From positions 62,001 to 126,000 of the forward strand of contig NZ_VMSJ01000004.1 in NCBI RefSeq assembly GCF_007713705.1: a DNA stretch of 64,000 nt, given 5' to 3'. This DNA comes from Salinicoccus cyprini (GTDB taxonomy: Bacteria; Bacillota; Bacilli; Staphylococcales; Salinicoccaceae). Below are positions 24,268-34,237 of this stretch, in pieces. The translations under genes and the position numbers were made by a program. Under the pieces are notes generated by a model. It ran no database searches. It had not been told where the DNA came from and saw only the letters and a program-made list of their open reading frames with translations. Position 1 is the stretch's first letter. Each line of letters opens with the position of its first letter.

Positions 24268-26268
24268 ATGATCAGCTCAAGAGAGAAGAAAATCATCAAC
24301 GAGCTCATATATCATAATGGTACCTTTCTACTTATTAAAGAGCTCTCGGATAAACTGGGTGTGTCGTCAAGAACCGTCCACCGTGAGCTGAAGAATGTGA
24401 CAGAAACACTCGAACAGCTTGGTATACAGATGATCAGGGAGTATAGGAAAGGTGTCAAGGTGATGCTTGATACATCAGAAATCGATGCACTTACAGCCTT
24501 CATCAATGCCCATGCGGACAAGGACCTGAGCAACGAGGAGAAAAAAGTGGCGCTCATCTACAACCTCATGCTGAACTCGGAGGGCATCAAAAAGAGTGCA
24601 CTTGCTGTGGAACTCGGGGTCAGCGAGCATACAGTCGATGAACTGATCGGACAGATGACGGAGAGGCTTCGCACATTCGAACTCGAAATCACCAAGATCC
24701 GGTCGGTCGGCATCCGGCTTGTCGGTGATGCGCTGAACAAGCAGAATTTCCTGGCCGACATGATGGTCAATGAACTCAACTCCAACAGCATCTACTCCGT
24801 CATCGAGAACAACTTCGTGTTCAGTTCCCTCGTCAATAATAAGATTATGGGACTGCTTGAAGCCGACAACATCTTCAAGGTGGAACGGCTGCTCATGGAT
24901 GAACTGGATGTGCTGCCCTACCAGCTGACCGAAAACGCTTATCTGAATCTGACGCTCCATATCGTACTGGCAATAGACCGGATCGAGCATGCCAACAACG
25001 TATCGGTAAAGCAGTCGCTGAAAGACGAATTGAGGGAAACCCAGGAGTTCGAAGTGTCCATGGCACTGACCAGCAAACTGGAAGCAGAGTTCTCGATCAC
25101 TTTTCCAGAAGAGGAGGTCTACTTCATATGCATGCACCTCCGGGGCAGCCGCAGGAAGTACCAGTCGGAACGGGACACGGATTCCATCGAGTCATCGACC
25201 GAACAGTTCATCAATGCTGTCAGCCGGAGGATGGACTATCCTTTCTACGCCTACCCTGAACTCAAGGAAGGACTGATTCTTCACATCGAACCGACACTGC
25301 ATCGGATGGAGTCCGGCATCATCACCGTCAACCCGCTGCTCGATACAATAAAGGAGAAATATCCGGCACTATTCGAAGTCGTCGGTGAGAGCTTCAAGCA
25401 GCACTTTAAGACACGCAAGCTGAACGAATCGGAGATCGGATTTCTGATCATCCATTTCGGCGGCATCCTGCATGCCAACCCGAAGATCGAAGTGACGACG
25501 GTATGTTCAAGCGGTATCGGCACGAGCCGGATTCTGGCGAACCAGTTGAGGACCAAGTTCAACAATATGTATATCCGACAGGAGCTTTCCATATCCGAAG
25601 TGGCGGATACCGAAATCCATGATAACGAGCTGGTCCTGAGCACCGTTCCGCTCGACCTTGAAAATTATATCCTTGTCAGTCCACTGCTTGATGACAGTGA
25701 TGAAAAGAAGATCATGGCGGCCATCTCACGTCTCGATGCCGCCCCGCTGCCGAGTGTGCCGGAGAGGGAAAAAGTGGCGGTAGAGATCGATCCGGACCAG
25801 GTCATCCAGGCATCGGAACTGTATCTCAACCGGCATTATATTACAGGTGAGGAGCATACCGATGCCATCGCCTCGATCCGGAATGCACTTGTCTCTGAAA
25901 CACACATGTCACAGGACGACATCTCGGAAATCATCACAATGCTTGAAGAACGGTTCGAAACAACCGGATTCACCGTTGGAGAAACTGGTTTTTCCTATCC
26001 GCATATCCGATCTCCGGTCATCAGAACCCATCGGATGGTGTTTATTCACAACCAGGCGGGTATAGAAGACCGGAACTACAAAGGAGATGCAGTGACCGTC
26101 AGTCACCAGATTCTGCTGCTTGTTCCAGAAGATACACTGATTGCTGACATGATCAGCGACGTAAGCATACTCTTTGGAGAGCACCACCTCGATATCAGCC
26201 GGGTGTTTGAATCTCCGGATGAAGTGGAAAATATAATAAAAAACTATATTAGGACAATCTACAAATAG
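24268..26268 (+). CDS. mtlR: Mannitol operon activator MtlR (BglG/PRD family)
   Basis: A 666-residue DNA-binding activator. N-terminal helix-turn-helix domains (ELSDKLGVSSRTVHRELK) are followed by two PTS-regulation domains (about residues 170-400) holding His residues that are phosphorylated, an EIIB-Gat-like domain with Cys413 (TTVCSSGIGTSR) and an EIIA-Mtl-like domain with His579 (FSYPHIRSP). PTS phosphorylation at these sites adjusts activity to mannitol and glucose supply. A consensus AAGGAGG precedes the ATG. Located between mtlA and mtlF as in related genera. Confidence 0.95.
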   Translation: MISSREKKIINELIYHNGTFLLIKELSDKLGVSSRTVHRELKNVTETLEQLGIQMIREYRKGVKVMLDTSEIDALTAFINAHADKDLSNEEKKVALIYNLMLNSEGIKKSALAVELGVSEHTVDELIGQMTERLRTFELEITKIRSVGIRLVGDALNKQNFLADMMVNELNSNSIYSVIENNFVFSSLVNNKIMGLLEADNIFKVERLLMDELDVLPYQLTENAYLNLTLHIVLAIDRIEHANNVSVKQSLKDELRETQEFEVSMALTSKLEAEFSITFPEEEVYFICMHLRGSRRKYQSERDTDSIESSTEQFINAVSRRMDYPFYAYPELKEGLILHIEPTLHRMESGIITVNPLLDTIKEKYPALFEVVGESFKQHFKTRKLNESEIGFLIIHFGGILHANPKIEVTTVCSSGIGTSRILANQLRTKFNNMYIRQELSISEVADTEIHDNELVLSTVPLDLENYILVSPLLDDSDEKKIMAAISRLDAAPLPSVPEREKVAVEIDPDQVIQASELYLNRHYITGEEHTDAIASIRNALVSETHMSQDDISEIITMLEERFETTGFTVGETGFSYPHIRSPVIRTHRMVFIHNQAGIEDRNYKGDAVTVSHQILLLVPEDTLIADMISDVSILFGEHHLDISRVFESPDEVENIIKNYIRTIYK

Positions 26269-26285
26269 AAGGGAAATGATTTTAG

Positions 26286-26711
26286 ATGATACAGAAGGAA
26301 AATATTGTACTGAACCAGACAGCAGGCTCAAAAGAGGAAGCAATCAGGAAAGCTGGACAGATCCTTGTCGACCAGGGGGCTGTTGAGGAAGCGTATATCG
26401 ACTCCATGCTCGAGCGTGAGAAAGTGGTTTCCACATTCATGGGTAATGGGCTTGCCATCCCGCATGGTACAGATGAAGGCAAGACGTCCGTCATCAAGAG
26501 CGGACTCTCACTCGTACAAGTACCGGGCGGCGTCGATTTCGACGGCAACGAGGCTAAAGTAGTGCTCGGTATCGCCGGCAAGAACAACGAACACCTCGAA
26601 ATGCTGCAGAAGATTGCTGTGCTGTTTTCAGATGAGGAAAATGCAGAGAAAGTAATCAATGCGTCATCTGCCGAAGAAATCATCGACCTGTTCGAAAACG
26701 AGGACCTTTAA
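26286..26711 (+). CDS. mtlF: PTS mannitol-specific EIIA component
   Basis: A 141-residue phosphocarrier that passes phosphate from HPr to the EIIB domain of MtlA. The active-site His60 lies in GLAIPHGT. It ends one base before mtlD begins, and the mtlD ribosome site (GAGGA) lies within its last codons. Confidence 0.96.
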   Translation: MIQKENIVLNQTAGSKEEAIRKAGQILVDQGAVEEAYIDSMLEREKVVSTFMGNGLAIPHGTDEGKTSVIKSGLSLVQVPGGVDFDGNEAKVVLGIAGKNNEHLEMLQKIAVLFSDEENAEKVINASSAEEIIDLFENEDL

Positions 26712-26712
26712 T

Positions 26713-27819
26713 ATGAAGGCTGTTCATTTTGGAGCAGGCAACATCGGTCGCGGTTTCATCGGCAAAGTACTGCACGATAACGGCTATGAAGTGACATTTG
26801 CAGACGTCAATGCGGAAATCATCGATGCATTGAACACGGATCATGAATACACGGTCCATATTTCGGAAGAAAATGGTGCATCCTATAAGATTAGCGGCGT
26901 TTCCGGCATCCACACTGCCAATGACACAGCAAAGCTGGCTGAAACGGTAGCTGAAGCAGACATCATTACGACCGCGGTCGGCGTCAACATACTGCCGATC
27001 ATTGCGAGAACACTGGCACCTCATCTGGCGAATCGTACGACGGACAGACCTTTGAATATCATTGCGTGCGAAAATGCAGTACTGGCAACAGATTCACTGA
27101 AGGCAGCCGTTCTAGCGGAAGTCGATGAAGCAGCACTTTCAAACGTCGGCTTCCCGAACTCTGCTGTCGACCGTATCGTACCGATACAGAAGAACGACAA
27201 TATACTGGATGTAAAGGTCGAGCCGTTCTATGAATGGGTGATTGAGAGAGGCAAGTGGGCAGGCGAAAACAAGCTTGAAGGTGTAAATTATGTAGAAGAC
27301 CTCATGCCGTATATTGAACGGAAGCTGTTCACGGTAAATACGGGACATGCAGCCATCGCCTACTATGGCAAGACGCTCGGCTATACGACCGTATCCGAAG
27401 CCATGGACGACGAAAAAGTCGTCGCCTACCTGAGAGAAGTACTCGGAGAGACGACGCACTACCTGACCGAGAATTATGAGTTTACAGAAGCTCAGCAGAA
27501 AGAATATATCGAAAAGATCATCGCCAGATTCAAAAACCCATATCTGTCGGATGATCTCGACCGTGTTGGACGCGGTGTTCTGAGGAAGCTCGGCCCGAAT
27601 GACCGGATCATCAAACCACTTGTCTATCTGCACGAAAACAATATGGATCACGAGGCATTATCGAAACTCGTCATGTACACATTGCAGTTCGATAACAGCG
27701 AAGATCCGGAACAGGTCGAGATGAATGCCAGAATCGAATCAGCTGGAACAGACGGGTTCCTGGCCCAGCACAGTAAACTTGGCAGCCAGCTTATAGAAGA
27801 GATTAAATCCAGCATATAA
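26713..27819 (+). CDS. mtlD: Mannitol-1-phosphate 5-dehydrogenase
   Basis: A 368-residue NAD-dependent dehydrogenase that converts mannitol-1-phosphate to fructose-6-phosphate. The N-terminal Rossmann motif HFGAGNIGRGFIG marks the true start at 26713, and the catalytic Lys lies in the LYS-conserved NTGHAAIAYYGK region. An upstream in-frame extension into mtlF is not real. Last gene of the mannitol operon, ending in a hairpin terminator. Confidence 0.96.
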   Translation: MKAVHFGAGNIGRGFIGKVLHDNGYEVTFADVNAEIIDALNTDHEYTVHISEENGASYKISGVSGIHTANDTAKLAETVAEADIITTAVGVNILPIIARTLAPHLANRTTDRPLNIIACENAVLATDSLKAAVLAEVDEAALSNVGFPNSAVDRIVPIQKNDNILDVKVEPFYEWVIERGKWAGENKLEGVNYVEDLMPYIERKLFTVNTGHAAIAYYGKTLGYTTVSEAMDDEKVVAYLREVLGETTHYLTENYEFTEAQQKEYIEKIIARFKNPYLSDDLDRVGRGVLRKLGPNDRIIKPLVYLHENNMDHEALSKLVMYTLQFDNSEDPEQVEMNARIESAGTDGFLAQHSKLGSQLIEEIKSSI

Positions 27820-27821
27820 TA

Positions 27822-27862
27822 TAAATTCCCGTGCATTCAGATGCACGGAAATTTATTATTTT
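27822..27862 (+). terminator. mtl operon terminator
   Basis: CCGTGCAT and ATGCACGG pair around TCAG, extended by flanking AAATT/AATTT, and followed by ATTATTTTA. Confidence 0.8.
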
Positions 27863-27966
27863 ACCCCACTTTATAGTCGATGAAACCAGGCAGCATAAAT
27901 ATGTGTAATCTCCTCTTGCAACTGCTAACATGGCATGGAAGATATCATTTTCCAGGAGGGCTTATC

Positions 27967-29961
27967 ATGAATAAGAAAAAAGAAGAACTGCAGAAAAATA
28001 CGATTGATAATACAAAAAAAGCGAAAATGACGACAAATCAGGGTGTACCGATCAGTGAGGACGAGTTCTCACTGAAAGCGGGTGAACGTGGTCCGACCCT
28101 CATGGAGGATTTCCACTTCCGTGAAAAGATGACCCATTTCGACCATGAGCGTATTCCGGAACGTGTTGTTCACGCGAGAGGGTTCGGGGTACATGGTGAA
28201 TTCCAGGTCTATGAATCTCTGGAGAAGTATACAAAAGCCGACTTTCTTACAGACCCGAGTAAGAAAACGCCTGTATTTGTCAGATTCTCCACAGTTGCCG
28301 GCAACCGTGGATCCATGGATATCCCACGTGACGTGCGCGGTTTTTCAACGAAATTCTATACGGATGAAGGCAATTATGACCTTGTCGGCAACAATATGCC
28401 TGTATTCTTCATTCAGGATGCAATCAAGTTTCCGGACCTCGTCCATGCTGTAAAGCCTGAGCCGCATAATGAAATTCCACAGGCCGCTTCGGCCCACGAT
28501 ACTTTCTGGGATTTCGTTTCACAGAACACGGAAAGTGCTCATATGATCATGTGGCTGATGAGTGACCGGGCCATTCCACGGAGCTTGAGAATGATGGAAG
28601 GCTTCGGTGTCCATACATTCAGACTTGTCAACAAGGAAGGCAAGAGCCACTTCGTCAAGTTCCACTGGAAACCGAAACTCGGTGCCCATCAGGTTGTCTG
28701 GGATGAAGCCCAGCTGATAAACGGCAAGGACATCGACTTTCACCGCAGGGATCTATGGGAAAACATCGATAAGGGAAATGCCGTCGAATTCGAACTCGGA
28801 CTGCAGGTCATTCCTGAAGAGGACGAGTTCAACATGGACTTCGACGTGCTTGATCCGACTAAAATCTGGCCGGAGGAGGATGTTCCGGTCCAGCTGGTCG
28901 GCAAGATGACGCTTAATCAGAATGTAGACGACTACTTTGCAGAAACGGAGCAGGTTGCCTTCCACCCTGGACATGTCGTGCCGGGCATCGACTTCTCCAA
29001 TGACCCGCTGTTGCAGGGCCGGCTGTTCTCATATACCGATACACAGCTGATCCGACTCGGTGGACCGAACTTCCATCAGATTCCGATCAACCGTCCCGTC
29101 TGCCCGTTTGCAAACAACCAGCGGGAAGGCTACAATCAGATGAATATTACAAAAGGACAGACATCCTATCATAAGAATGCTCTGAATGATAATCAGCCCG
29201 AACCGGCCAGTCCGGAAGAAGGCGGCTTTGAACACTATAACGAAAAAGTCGAAGGCAGAAAGATCCGGGCCAGAAGCGAGAGCTTCAAAGATCATTTCAG
29301 TCAGGCAAAACTCTTCCTGAACTCCATGCAGCCGCATGAAAAGCAGCATATATTCGATGCCCTGAGCTTCGAGCTCGGCAAATGCAAGAGCATGGATGTC
29401 AGAAACAATGTCCTGAAGGAAGTCATCAATAAGATCGACCGTGAGATGGCTCAATATGTTGCGGATAAAGTCGGTGCGGATCTGCCTGAAGCGGTGGAGG
29501 AATCCACGTACGATAAAAGCTCCCCGGCACTCAGTATGTCCAACACCCCTGCTTCGCTTGAGACACGCACCATCGGCGTCATGATCACACCGGATGTTGC
29601 GGAGCAGACCCTGAAGGAAACAAAAGAAAAATTTGAAAAGCATGGTATTGAAGTCAGCTTCATCGGGGATAAGATCCACAGCATCGGAGACGTAAGAGTT
29701 GAAGAGACGTTCGATACTGTACACTCCGTACTGTTCGATGCCGTGGTTGTACTGAAAGGTAAAGCACAGCTGCAGCCGGAAGCAATCGAAAACCTCGCCA
29801 TCGCCTTCAAACATAAGAAAGCGATCGGCTATGGCATCGATGAAGGAGATATTTCGGATGCGCTGCAGTTTTCACTGGAAGCAAAAGGCGTCACAGACAT
29901 CGAAAAGGACGTCGACCAGTTCCTGGAAGACGTCAAAGCACACCGCATCTGGGACAGATAG
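27967..29961 (+). CDS. katE: Large-subunit catalase (HPII/KatE type)
   Basis: A 664-residue haem catalase of clade 2. Catalytic His69 lies in RVVHARG, the Asn pair at 142-143 in [11 protein letters not shown], and the proximal haem ligand Tyr356 in [13 protein letters not shown]. Residues beyond about 520 form the extra C-terminal domain with a glutamine-amidotransferase-like fold ([11 protein letters not shown]...VVLKGKAQ), absent from the short KatA catalases of staphylococci. CAGGAGGG precedes the ATG at 27967. Single gene with its own terminator; no PerR box was found by eye. Confidence 0.95.
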   Translation: MNKKKEELQKNTIDNTKKAKMTTNQGVPISEDEFSLKAGERGPTLMEDFHFREKMTHFDHERIPERVVHARGFGVHGEFQVYESLEKYTKADFLTDPSKKTPVFVRFSTVAGNRGSMDIPRDVRGFSTKFYTDEGNYDLVGNNMPVFFIQDAIKFPDLVHAVKPEPHNEIPQAASAHDTFWDFVSQNTESAHMIMWLMSDRAIPRSLRMMEGFGVHTFRLVNKEGKSHFVKFHWKPKLGAHQVVWDEAQLINGKDIDFHRRDLWENIDKGNAVEFELGLQVIPEEDEFNMDFDVLDPTKIWPEEDVPVQLVGKMTLNQNVDDYFAETEQVAFHPGHVVPGIDFSNDPLLQGRLFSYTDTQLIRLGGPNFHQIPINRPVCPFANNQREGYNQMNITKGQTSYHKNALNDNQPEPASPEEGGFEHYNEKVEGRKIRARSESFKDHFSQAKLFLNSMQPHEKQHIFDALSFELGKCKSMDVRNNVLKEVINKIDREMAQYVADKVGADLPEAVEESTYDKSSPALSMSNTPASLETRTIGVMITPDVAEQTLKETKEKFEKHGIEVSFIGDKIHSIGDVRVEETFDTVHSVLFDAVVVLKGKAQLQPEAIENLAIAFKHKKAIGYGIDEGDISDALQFSLEAKGVTDIEKDVDQFLEDVKAHRIWDR

Positions 29962-29974
29962 TCATCATAATAAG

Positions 29975-30002
29975 GAGACACCCTCGAGGTGTCTCTTTTT
30001 TT
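29975..30002 (+). terminator. katE terminator
   Basis: GAGACACC and GGTGTCTC form a perfect stem with a five-base loop, followed by seven T residues. Confidence 0.9.
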
Positions 30003-30040
30003 GTTCCTTGCATATTTACAAAAGTGTCACATCTTATCTT

Positions 30041-30069
30041 TTGACCCCGAGCCTCTCTCATGCTAAACT
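30041..30069 (+). promoter_or_regulatory. Promoter of the MarR/MMPL operon
   Basis: TTGACC and TAAACT are separated by 17 bases, and the palindromic operator begins 17 bases past the -10 element. Confidence 0.65.
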
Positions 30070-30086
30070 GTGGTATATTTCATTTA

Positions 30087-30102
30087 GTTGAGCATGCTCA
30101 AC
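30087..30102 (+). promoter_or_regulatory. Palindromic operator, probable MarR-family autoregulatory site
   Basis: GTTGAGCATGCTCAAC is a perfect 16-bp palindrome lying between the promoter and the marR-like start codon, where a bound dimer would block transcription. Confidence 0.65.
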
Positions 30103-30123
30103 AATTAAGCGGGGCTGTAATAC

Positions 30124-30588
30124 ATGATAAGAAAAAATGATATCGTCCACAACTTGAGGGACATATACGGTTATGGATACACGCAAGTATTCAACGATGT
30201 TACCGACTCTGTTGCAAGACTCCATATTTCCAAAACCCAGATGGACATCATCCAGTACATCTATCTGAATGGTCATGCGACGCCTTCCGCGCTGGCACTG
30301 GAACTGAATGTCCAGAGAAGTGCCATTACGCATACGGTCAAGAAGCTTGAGCGCAAGAAGCTTGTCACCATCAGGCAGAACGAGCTGACGCAGGATAAGC
30401 GCTCCAAGCTGATCTGCATGACCGAGGAAGCGGAAGAGCTGCTTGAGGAGTTCATGGATAATATTCTCGGCAAGATCAGAGCGAATGTTTCCAATCTTAC
30501 GCAGGAAGAAGAAAGAAAGCTTTACGAAGCAACACTCACAATTTTGAAGTATATACCTGGAGGTACCCACGATGAAACACATTCTTAA
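30124..30588 (+). CDS. MarR-family transcriptional regulator
   Basis: A 154-residue winged-helix repressor. The recognition region (ALALELNVQRSAITHTVKKLERKKLV) and wing (TQDKRSKLICMTEEAEELL) are typical. It overlaps the MMPL exporter gene by 17 bases and a perfect palindrome lies in its leader, so it very probably represses its own operon and is released by a toxic compound or fatty acid. Confidence 0.9.
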   Translation: MIRKNDIVHNLRDIYGYGYTQVFNDVTDSVARLHISKTQMDIIQYIYLNGHATPSALALELNVQRSAITHTVKKLERKKLVTIRQNELTQDKRSKLICMTEEAEELLEEFMDNILGKIRANVSNLTQEEERKLYEATLTILKYIPGGTHDETHS

Positions 30589-33217
30589 GTTCAAATGGCC
30601 GATTACAGTATTGATGCTCATCTTTACTGTTGCGACCTACATCCTCTCGCCCAACCTGACCCAGTTGGCAACAGAAAAAGGGGATATCCAGCTATCCGAT
30701 GATTCTCCAAGTGAACAGGCACGACAGTTCCTTGAAGAGTACGGACAAGATAAGGAAACAATGTCCCTGGTTCTCGAGTTTGACGATGAAGTCGATACAC
30801 ACGAATCCGACATTGTCTCGTACATTGAAGAAATCAGGTCCCTTGATGAAGTGGACAATGTCATCAATCCTTTTACTTATGAAGAATCTGTCCAGAGCAA
30901 CTTCATCAACAATGAGAATGGTGTCATCATGATTCCGATGGATTATGTTGGTCCACTGAACGACATCAGCAGTGTTGCGGACTCGATAGAAGAAATGAAT
31001 ACAACCGAAGCCAGAACTTCCCTGACTTCAAATGAACTGATTCAGGCTACAGTCGAACAGGATGCCATGGAAGGCATCCAGTCCACCGAATTATTTACAG
31101 TCATCATCGTTGTCGGTGTACTGCTGCTCATGTTCCGGTCCATCGTAACACCACTTGTACCTGTAGCAGTTGTCGGTGTTGCCTATCTGCTCGGCCAGTC
31201 CTTTGTCGGATGGTTTGTACAGTGGTTCGGTTTTCCGATTTCGCCACAGACACAGAGTTTTCTGATCGTCATCCTGTTCGGTATCGGTACCGACTACTGT
31301 ATTCTGCTGCTCAACCGCTTCAAGGAGGAGCTCGAGCATCGTGAAAAGTACGATGCCGTCATCCGCACCTTCTCCACTGCCGGCAAGACGGTATTCATCA
31401 GTGGTCTATCCGGCGCCATCGTGTTCGGTGTGCTTTATTTTGCAAACTTTGAAATATACCGTTCCGCAGTCGGTGTGGCACTCGGTGTCGTCTTCCTGCT
31501 GCTGGCGATCTTCACACTGCTGCCGGTACTGATGTACCTGCTTGGCAGATACATCTTCTGGCCGAACATCAAGAAGACGGAATTCAAGGAAAGCAGACTA
31601 TGGACACCACTCGGCATATTGTCGTTGAAGTATCCGACACGGATCATCTTCTCCATTTTCGCAATACTGATTGCGATTGCTCTATTCTATGATGATGAAG
31701 TGAATTTCGACTCCATCGAAGAGCTGGATGATGGCTACTCCACCGTGCATGCGACCAATGTCGTCAGTGAAAATTTCGACGAGGGACAGCTGTTCCCGGT
31801 AGAAGTCATCATATCCAATGGCGATGACCTGCTGAATCAGGAAAGCCTGTCGAGGCTGGATGCCGTAGCTTCCACAGTAGCAAGTCTTGACGGTGTAAAA
31901 GAAGTGCAGACGCTTACACGCCCTGCCGGTGAAGCAATTGAAGATCTCAATGTGCGCAATCAGCTCGAGCAGACAAATGAAGGTATCGCTGACATGCAGG
32001 ATGGCCTGGCGGAAATATCCACTGGTCTGACTGAAGCAAGTGACAGCCTTGCCAATACAGGCACATCAGGCGGTGACCTGTCGCAGCTTGAGACGGGAAT
32101 CAATGACATCAACAGCAATATCAGCCAGATCACCCAGTATATGAACCAGACAGGGGATGCCGAAGGAGCCGCACAGCAGCTTTCCCAAGTACAGGATGGT
32201 CTGACGACGCTATCCGAGGAAGTGGCTGCTGCCAATACCCAGCTGACTGAACAGCAGGCTGCAGCAAGCGAGCAGCTGACCGAACTCAGCAATGGCCTTG
32301 CAGATTCGGCCGCAGGCATCGATGAGATCCAGAACGGTCTTGAAGAAGTATCCACCCTGCTTGAGGGCATCAGCACCAATGAGGCCGTCGACCAGACCGG
32401 CATCCACGTGCCCCAATCCTTTATAGATAATGAAGAAATTCAGGACGCGGTCGACCAGTATGCATTCGGCGACAGCAATGAAGCGCTCATCATGAACGTC
32501 GTTCTTGCCGTCGATCCATACAGTCATGAAGCCATGTCGACCTTGAATGATATCGAAACAACGGTGGAGGATGAGCTCCAGCGTCTTGGTCGCGAGGATA
32601 CTGACGCATACTTCTCGGGCGTCACAAGCATGAACCGTGATCTGAACCAGATTTCAAATGATGACTACAACCGTGTTGTAACGATATTCATACTGACGTT
32701 ATTCGTTGTACTGGCCATCATTTTCAGATCCCTGATCCTGCCGATCTCAATGATCAGCTCGATCTTCATCACCTATTTCGCGTCCGTAACCATTACACAG
32801 TGGCTGCTCGGATTCTTCGGATATGGTGAACTGAACTGGGCGGTACCATTCTTCAGTCTGATCATATTCGCAGCACTCGGCATCGACTACTCGATATTCA
32901 TCATCGACCGCTTCCGTGAAGAATTGACCGGGCGCAGCATCCGCGATGCAATCGAGCAGTCCATCAGACGGATGGGTGGCGTCGTCATTACGGCAGTCAT
33001 CATCCTGTCCGGTACATTCGCCGCACTGCTTCCGTCCGGCATGATCATACTGATCCAGGTCGCAAGCATCATCATCTTCGCCCTGCTATTCTACGCATTC
33101 ATCGTACTGCCACTGCTCGTTCCCGCATTCGTCATCACATTCGGACGCGGCAACTGGTGGCCATTCAGAATGCCTGGTGGCAGAGCGCGAGAGGACAAGT
33201 TTAAAGACAAGGAATAA
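30572..33217 (+). CDS. MMPL/RND-family exporter
   Basis: An 881-residue membrane exporter of the MmpL/YdfJ-like type. Twelve membrane segments are arranged as 1+5 and 1+5, with two extracytoplasmic loops; the paired motifs GTDYCILLLNRFKEEL (about residue 235) and GIDYSIFIIDRFREEL (about residue 770) carry the proton-relay Asp-Tyr. The second loop (about residues 450-620) is Gln/Ser/Ala-rich with heptad-like repeats, predicting a coiled coil. Expected cargo is a lipid or hydrophobic drug. GGAGG lies before the ATG, inside the regulator gene. Confidence 0.9.
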   Translation: MKHILKFKWPITVLMLIFTVATYILSPNLTQLATEKGDIQLSDDSPSEQARQFLEEYGQDKETMSLVLEFDDEVDTHESDIVSYIEEIRSLDEVDNVINPFTYEESVQSNFINNENGVIMIPMDYVGPLNDISSVADSIEEMNTTEARTSLTSNELIQATVEQDAMEGIQSTELFTVIIVVGVLLLMFRSIVTPLVPVAVVGVAYLLGQSFVGWFVQWFGFPISPQTQSFLIVILFGIGTDYCILLLNRFKEELEHREKYDAVIRTFSTAGKTVFISGLSGAIVFGVLYFANFEIYRSAVGVALGVVFLLLAIFTLLPVLMYLLGRYIFWPNIKKTEFKESRLWTPLGILSLKYPTRIIFSIFAILIAIALFYDDEVNFDSIEELDDGYSTVHATNVVSENFDEGQLFPVEVIISNGDDLLNQESLSRLDAVASTVASLDGVKEVQTLTRPAGEAIEDLNVRNQLEQTNEGIADMQDGLAEISTGLTEASDSLANTGTSGGDLSQLETGINDINSNISQITQYMNQTGDAEGAAQQLSQVQDGLTTLSEEVAAANTQLTEQQAAASEQLTELSNGLADSAAGIDEIQNGLEEVSTLLEGISTNEAVDQTGIHVPQSFIDNEEIQDAVDQYAFGDSNEALIMNVVLAVDPYSHEAMSTLNDIETTVEDELQRLGREDTDAYFSGVTSMNRDLNQISNDDYNRVVTIFILTLFVVLAIIFRSLILPISMISSIFITYFASVTITQWLLGFFGYGELNWAVPFFSLIIFAALGIDYSIFIIDRFREELTGRSIRDAIEQSIRRMGGVVITAVIILSGTFAALLPSGMIILIQVASIIIFALLFYAFIVLPLLVPAFVITFGRGNWWPFRMPGGRAREDKFKDKE

Positions 33218-33259
33218 AGGGTATGTATAATCTGTTAAGAAAACTTGAGGAGTGAAAAC

Positions 33260-33508
33260 ATGCCTTCACAGAAAAGTTCCGGTGTCGCAGCTGTCCTGAG
33301 TGCCCTGATTAACGGACTCGGGCAGATATATAATGGCCAGATCCTGAAAGGGATCATCATCATTCTTATCCAGATGGTAAATGGTGCTCTGACTTTTGTA
33401 CTTGTCGGCTATATATTCCTGCCGATTGTCTGGATTTACGCTGTTATTGATGCATACCGCAGTGCCGAGAAAATAAATGCCAGAAACTACCGTAGATACG
33501 GCAGATAA
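33260..33508 (+). CDS. Small membrane protein, TM2/YtxH-like size class
   Basis: An 82-residue protein with two hydrophobic segments (about residues 10-30 and 33-58) and a basic tail ending RRYGR. The start of segment one, LSALINGLGQIYNGQ, followed by WIYAVIDAYRSAEKIN, resembles TM2-type small proteins. GAGGAG supports the ATG at 33260. It follows the exporter gene by 42 bases and may be co-transcribed. Function unknown. Confidence 0.75.
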   Translation: MPSQKSSGVAAVLSALINGLGQIYNGQILKGIIIILIQMVNGALTFVLVGYIFLPIVWIYAVIDAYRSAEKINARNYRRYGR

Positions 33509-33536
33509 AGTAGGCCTTCGGGCCTGCTTTTTATTT
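33509..33536 (+). terminator. Terminator after the small membrane protein gene
   Basis: AGTAGGCC, loop TTCG, GGCCTGCT form a stem with a stable tetraloop, followed by TTTTTATTTTA. Confidence 0.87.
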
Positions 33537-33586
33537 TATGGTATTCTCGAGATATGGTATAATTTCACTGAAGGATGTGAATAAAC

Positions 33587-34111
33587 ATGGAAATAATTGG
33601 TCTTCTAGCTGGTCTTGCCATCGTCGGTATACTGCTGTTCATCTTCTTTTCACTGATCGGCCTCGTCAAATGGCTGCTGCAGGGATATTTCCTTTTCCGC
33701 GTTGCTGAGAAAAAGAATCTTGATATGCCGCTGCTTGGATTTGTTCCTTTCGGTACATTCTATCTTGGCGGTCAGATGTATGATGGACATGTCATCGACC
33801 GGGGCAGGTTCAATCCTAAAACCATCGGAGTCGCATTTGCCATCATCGGTATCGTCGTATATCTGATGGGACTTTCGATCGGCGACATCGCCATCACTTA
33901 CGTTCTTATGGAATCCATTGCGTTCCTCGGTATTTTCAAAGCCTATACGAAGAACTTTGGTACAGCTGCCCTGCTTGCTCTCTTGAACATGCTCACTGTC
34001 GGTATCGCAGCCATCATCATCCTCTTCCTCTACAATCGTAAACTGGAAGAAGATGCGATGGGCATCGTTGATGAAAGCAGCATAAACGAAGAGCAGTATA
34101 AGAGTATATAA
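33587..34111 (+). CDS. Multi-pass membrane protein, unknown function
   Basis: A 174-residue protein with about four to five hydrophobic segments (near residues 5-35, 52-66, 88-125 and 130-155) and an acidic C-terminal tail. The stretch AEKKNLDMPLLGFVPFGTFYLGG resembles uncharacterised DUF5684-type proteins, an uncertain match. It is a single gene with a perfect terminator behind it. Confidence 0.7.
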   Translation: MEIIGLLAGLAIVGILLFIFFSLIGLVKWLLQGYFLFRVAEKKNLDMPLLGFVPFGTFYLGGQMYDGHVIDRGRFNPKTIGVAFAIIGIVVYLMGLSIGDIAITYVLMESIAFLGIFKAYTKNFGTAALLALLNMLTVGIAAIIILFLYNRKLEEDAMGIVDESSINEEQYKSI

Positions 34112-34115
34112 TCAG

Positions 34116-34144
34116 AAAAATCCTGGACTGTGTCCAGGATTTTT
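34116..34144. terminator. Terminator, perfect 13-bp arms
   Basis: AAAAATCCTGGAC and GTCCAGGATTTTT pair around TGT; A and T runs at the ends allow use on either strand between the two converging genes. Confidence 0.88.
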
Positions 34145-34237
34145 CTATTCCAGCGGTATTTCAAGCAGTCGCATGCTGCGAGCATGATCACCAGGATGAA
34201 GACCGCGCATCTCTTCCCCATCCCTTCTTTCATGGAG

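Noticed and set aside
26659-26712. Upstream extension of mtlD into mtlF
   Set aside because: mtlD family proteins begin at MKAVHFGAGNIG; the extra residues are mtlF codons read in another phase.
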